From: Alphaproteobacteria bacterium
Lineage (GTDB): Bacteria > Pseudomonadota > Alphaproteobacteria > JAJFFI01
Assembly: GCA_021776755.1 (NCBI GenBank)
Contig: JAJFFI010000269.1
Span: 1 to 6,111 of the forward strand
Direction: 5' to 3'
Length of the DNA: 6,111 nucleotides
Positions 5,062 to 6,111 of the stretch are shown one piece after another. The position numbers were made by a program, and so were the translations under genes. The first letter of the stretch is position 1. Every line of letters begins with the position of its first letter. The notes under the pieces are model-generated. The model was not told the origin of the DNA. It made no database searches and saw nothing but the letters and a program-made list of their open reading frames with translations.

Positions 5062-6111
5062 GTGAAGCCCGCGGCAATCCGGCGGCTGATCCTGACCGAG
5101 TTCCGCAGCTATCCGGCGCTCCGCCTTGAAACCGACGGCCGGCCGGTGGTGCTGACCGGGCCGAACGGCGCCGGCAAGACCAATCTCCTTGAAGCGATCT
5201 CATGGCTGGCGCCCGGGCGCGGGCTGCGCCGGGCGCGCATCGCCGAGGCCACCCGCCGGGATGCGGGCCACGATCACGCGCCGAACGCCCGCTGCTGGGC
5301 CATCGCCGCCACCGCGACTACGCCTACGGGCGATGTCGATCTGGGCACCGGGCGGCTTGCCGAAGACGCCGGCGCGGCGCCGGGGCGCGCCGAGCGGCGG
5401 ACGATCCGCATCGACGGCGAGACCCAGCGCGGGCAGGCGACGCTCGCCGATGTGCTCGGTGTCGGCTGGCTCACCCCGGAGATGGACCGGCTGTTCATGG
5501 ACGGCGCCTCGGAACGGCGGCGGTTTCTCGACCGCATCATCTATGGCTTCGACCCGGCGCATGCCGGGTGCGTTTCGGCCTACGAGACCGCAATGCGCCA
5601 GCGCCTGAAGCTGCTGCGCGACGGGAAAAACAATCGCGGCGCCGAGCCGGGCTGGCTCGATGCGCTGGAAAACGTGATGGCCGAAAAAGGCGTCGCGATG
5701 GCGGCCGCCCGGCGCGCGGTTACGGCGCAGGTGGACGAGGCCTGCAAACACGGCGTCGGGCCGTTCCCGCGGGCCACGCTTGCTGTTGAGGGCGTCGCCG
5801 AAGCCGCGCTCGGGGATTCCCCGGCGCTCGCCGTCGAGGACATGTTGCGCGAACGCTTTGCCGCGACGCGCGGGTTCGACGCCGAGAGCGGGCGCACCAG
5901 CGAAGGGCCGCACCGGAGCGATCTCCTGGTGCGCCACGCGGAAAAGAACATCCCGGCCGACCAGGGCTCCACCGGCGAGCAGAAGGCGCTGCTGATTGCG
6001 ATCACGCTGGCGACCACCCGGCTGCAGGCCGCCGCCCGCGGCGAAACGCCGGTGCTGCTGCTGGACGAAGTTGTCGCGCATCTCGATGCCCGGCGCCGCG
6101 CGGCGCTGTTC
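5062..6111 (+). CDS. recF: DNA replication and repair protein RecF (partial, 3' end missing)
   Basis: RecF is an SMC/ABC-type ATPase that, with RecO and RecR, helps load RecA at single-strand gaps and stalled forks. From GTG 5062 the frame is open to the right edge, giving 350 residues; the family is about 360-390 long, so only the C-terminal end is missing. Evidence includes the N-terminal strand RRLILTEFRSY (7-17), Walker A GPNGAGKT (33-40), the conserved GWLTPEMDRLFMDGASERRRFLD, the EGPHRSDL segment, the ABC signature STGEQKALL (303-311), Walker B VLLLDEV (331-337, D335 and E336) and D-loop AHLD (339-342). The start is uncertain. GTG 5062 matches the family start but lacks a good Shine-Dalgarno. 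An in-frame GTG at 4945 overlaps the dnaN stop (GTGA) and would add 39 A/G/P-rich residues. Base composition is extreme (52/60 G+C at 5341-5400). Confidence 0.94.
   Translation, partial: MKPAAIRRLILTEFRSYPALRLETDGRPVVLTGPNGAGKTNLLEAISWLAPGRGLRRARIAEATRRDAGHDHAPNARCWAIAATATTPTGDVDLGTGRLAEDAGAAPGRAERRTIRIDGETQRGQATLADVLGVGWLTPEMDRLFMDGASERRRFLDRIIYGFDPAHAGCVSAYETAMRQRLKLLRDGKNNRGAEPGWLDALENVMAEKGVAMAAARRAVTAQVDEACKHGVGPFPRATLAVEGVAEAALGDSPALAVEDMLRERFAATRGFDAESGRTSEGPHRSDLLVRHAEKNIPADQGSTGEQKALLIAITLATTRLQAAARGETPVLLLDEVVAHLDARRRAALF

Noticed and set aside
5200..6081. 293-residue - strand frame and several + strand frames across recF
   Set aside because: They are shadows of recF, whose Walker A, signature and Walker B motifs are intact in the frame starting at 5062.
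1..6111. CRISPR array, insertion sequence, tRNA, or defence or other novel multi-gene system
   Set aside because: No regularly spaced repeats, transposase motifs, tRNA-like folds or unknown conserved gene clusters were seen. The genes are core replication genes plus one SDR.

Overview
The window carries the start of a chromosomal replication-initiation cluster, dnaA - dnaN - recF, all on the + strand and in the classical order. The 5' part of an unrelated SDR-family oxidoreductase gene runs off the left edge on the - strand. The organism is most likely an alphaproteobacterium. Coding DNA is G+C-rich (38/60 in one dnaN line, 52/60 in one recF line, counted by hand). The DnaN N-terminus (MKAIIERAALLKGLGHVQ) and the DnaA C-terminal domain (LTPKSLPEIGRMFGNRDHTT) read like alphaproteobacterial proteins. 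I cannot name a genus.

Layout. 1-478 (-): N-terminal 159 residues of a YeeZ-like SDR / NAD-dependent epimerase. 479-1860: a long (about 1.38 kb) stretch with no convincing gene. Its left-centre part (about 600-1135) is clearly A+T-richer (24/60 to 29/60 G+C per line), holds one consensus-like DnaA box and several degenerate ones, and is a candidate replication origin or dnaA control region. Its right part (about 1150-1860) is G+C-rich with inverted repeats and a 14-bp tandem duplication. 1861-3324: dnaA, 487 aa, complete. 3325-3832: a 508-bp gap with four successive inverted repeats just after the dnaA stop, then a likely dnaN promoter with DnaA-box-like sequences at its presumed start point. 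3833-4948: dnaN, 371 aa from the family start, with a better ribosome binding site 45 bases upstream. 5062-6111: recF, 350 residues visible, cut by the right edge.

Function. DnaA melts the origin and loads the replicative helicase. DnaN is the sliding clamp for DNA polymerase III and, in regulatory inactivation of DnaA where it operates, the platform for switching DnaA-ATP off. RecF acts in RecA loading at gapped DNA and stalled forks. The hairpin run after dnaA and the separate promoter before dnaN suggest that dnaA and dnaN are at least partly independent transcription units, while recF probably follows dnaN.

I did not find a novel multi-gene system. The points worth a second look are regulatory: the possible origin upstream of dnaA, the inverted DnaA-box-like pair at the dnaN promoter, the hairpin series after dnaA, an operator-like inverted repeat at 979-997, and uncertain translation starts for dnaN and recF.
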